A DNA stretch of 7,739 nt from Myxococcales bacterium (GTDB taxonomy: Bacteria; Myxococcota_C; UBA6777). The DNA is taken from the NCBI GenBank assembly GCA_027005175.1, contig JALTMC010000101.1, positions 1 to 7,739 of the forward strand. Reading direction: 5' to 3'. Position numbers and translations under genes: made by a program. The notes beneath the pieces were generated by a model. The model was given only the letters and a program-made list of their open reading frames with translations. It had not been told where the DNA came from and ran no database searches. Shown here piece after piece: positions 6,998-7,739 of the stretch; within the stretch, counting starts at the first letter, position 1; the number at the start of each line of letters is the position of its first letter.

Positions 6998-7057
6998 TTC
7001 TTCGAGATGAAGGGGGAAACAATGTAGGTTAGAATAAGACTTCAAAAGAATTGGTTA
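6991..7057. repeat. 12-bp imperfect inverted repeat around a 43-bp spacer
   Basis: TAACTAATTCTT (6991-7002) and AAGAATTGGTTA (7046-7057) are inverted copies with one mismatch in twelve. The left arm overlaps the tentative -35 of the FGE-like gene, and the right arm lies just before the IS630 reading frame. It could be a regulator binding pair, a transposon-derived end, or chance in AT-rich DNA. IS630 termini cannot be confirmed because the other end of the element is outside the window. Confidence 0.5.
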
Positions 7058-7063
7058 GATACG

Positions 7064-7739
7064 TTGGGAAAGCGACAGGCCAAAAGTCGAGAGAGTGGGT
7101 GCATCATTCTGTTTCGAAGGAGCACCATTTTGCTTTTGCTCAACGAGGGGCTAGCACAAGAGTTCGTAGCAAACACTCTTGGCGTCGTGACCCGGGCTGT
7201 CCAAAAGTGGGTTGCCCTCTATTTCTCCAAGGTCTCCAAGGGAGTCCGAGGACTCCCACTCAAAAAGTCTCCATGTCATCCTTCCTACTTAAGTCGAGAG
7301 CAGAAAAAGCAGCTCAAAGAACAAACGCAGGTGGGACCTCAGAAAGGCGGATACACTGGGAATGTATGGACAAGTGCAATGATACAATAACATATTCAAA
7401 ACCACTTCGGTGTATTTTACCATTTGAAATAAATTAGTCAACTCCTTCGAAGGATGGGCCTTAGCTCTATCAAGCCTAAATTCAGTTACTCTCTGACAAA
7501 GGAGCAACTCAAAAAGCAAGGTGCAATGTTACGAGATCGCGAGAGTGGCTACCCGTTCGTTACTCTCTAACAAAGGAGCAACTCAAAAAGCAAGTGCTCT
7601 GGATTCGTAAAACACTTCCAGAACTCTATCAAAAAGTAAAAGAAAGTGATGGAGTGCTTTTGTTTGAGGATGAAAGTACATGTCAACTCCAAAGTAATGT
7701 ACTTCACACTTGGGCTGAAAAAGGAAAGCCTCTCACCAT
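7064..7739 (+). pseudogene. Decayed IS630-family transposase, 3' end outside window
   Basis: From TTG 7064 the frame encodes an IS630-like N-terminal helix-turn-helix: ILLLLNEGLAQEFVANTLGV, then TRAVQKW, LSREQKKQL and GGYTGNVWTSAMIQ. Stops TAA 7388-7390 and TAA 7430-7432 interrupt it, yet the same frame continues with family-like IQNHFGVFYHLK and ISQLLRRMGLSSIKPKF. A 74-bp partial duplication (7485-7594) then shifts the frame. From about 7561 the frame reads LPELYQKVKESDG, LLFEDEST and TWAEKGKPL, the start of the DDE catalytic domain, with the first catalytic Asp at 7669-7671. A 9-bp tandem repeat (7224-7232, 7233-7241) adds three residues (SKVSKG). Intact members transpose by cut-and-paste into TA sites. 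This copy should not make active enzyme. There is no SD before 7064, so the true original start is uncertain. Confidence 0.85.
7064..7739 (+). mobile_element. Partial IS630-family insertion sequence, ends not delimited
   Basis: The element is recognised only from its transposase remnant. The left terminal inverted repeat must lie before the reading frame, probably within 6990-7063. IS630 elements duplicate a TA dinucleotide, and several TA sites there are possible, so I give only the coding extent. The right end is beyond the window. Confidence 0.65.
7485..7594 (+). repeat. 36-bp direct repeat within the transposase pseudogene
   Basis: Bases 7485-7520 and 7559-7594 are the same 36 bp with one difference (G7495 versus A7569), which is synonymous in the transposase frame. 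They are separated by 38 bp (7521-7558) that do not read as transposase. The 74-bp offset is not a multiple of three, so it separates the N-terminal part from the catalytic part. The layout suggests insertion of a copied segment with foreign filler. Confidence 0.93.

Noticed and set aside
7051-7437. A 128-codon plus-strand ORF in the other frame of the IS630 region
   Set aside because: Its product has no IS630 features. The overlapping frame from 7064 carries the helix-turn-helix and the family motifs.
7064-7739. Programmed frameshifting as an explanation for the split transposase frames
   Set aside because: Two TAA codons interrupt a single frame well before the shift point, and the shift comes from a 74-bp partial duplication, not a slippery site.
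1-7739. tRNA, rRNA or riboswitch genes
   Set aside because: The intergenic stretches are short (1-110, 4801-4916, 6894-7063). None shows a cloverleaf, rRNA-like sequence or a riboswitch core that I can recognise.

Overview
The window looks like a chromosomal piece from a Myxococcota-like (former deltaproteobacterial) bacterium. The evidence is the combination of Hanks-type Ser/Thr kinases carrying PEGA domains, a secreted protein built from MopE-type D-x-D-x-D-G cysteine repeats, and a C-terminal formylglycine-generating-enzyme (FGE/SUMF1) fold. The base composition is close to balanced and AT-leaning, which is low for that phylum, so a lower-GC lineage is likely. I cannot place it more precisely from sequence alone.

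Layout. Bases 1-110 hold the end of something upstream (which frame is unclear) and a possible intrinsic terminator. Bases 111-4800 form a tight plus-strand cluster of three genes. The first is a transmembrane Ser/Thr kinase with two periplasmic PEGA domains. The second, 12 nt later, is an exported PEGA protein with two C-terminal membrane helices. The third, 22 nt later, is a kinase with a four-cysteine zinc-ribbon-like N-terminus and a single C-terminal membrane helix. Both kinases keep every catalytic motif I can check. A 26-codon ORF overlaps the end of the second kinase, followed by a weak terminator.

Convergent to this cluster, bases 6893-4917 on the minus strand encode a 658-residue exported protein. 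It has a cysteine-rich head, an acidic linker, four MopE-type motifs and an FGE-like domain that lacks the catalytic cysteine pair. Two of its modules are nearly identical at the DNA level, so this gene has recently expanded internally. Its 5' flank (6894-7063) has a strong ribosome binding site, a tentative promoter and a 12-bp imperfect inverted repeat.

Bases 7064 to the window end are a decayed IS630-family transposase with two in-frame stops and a frame-shifting 74-bp partial duplication. It runs off the window.

Working model (inference): the three kinase-cluster genes form one envelope-signalling unit. The first kinase has its own periplasmic sensor or anchor domains. The second kinase has none and could depend on the exported PEGA protein between them. 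No substrate is encoded in the window. I found no clearly unprecedented system. The most notable points are the kinase/PEGA/kinase arrangement and several very recent in-gene tandem expansions.
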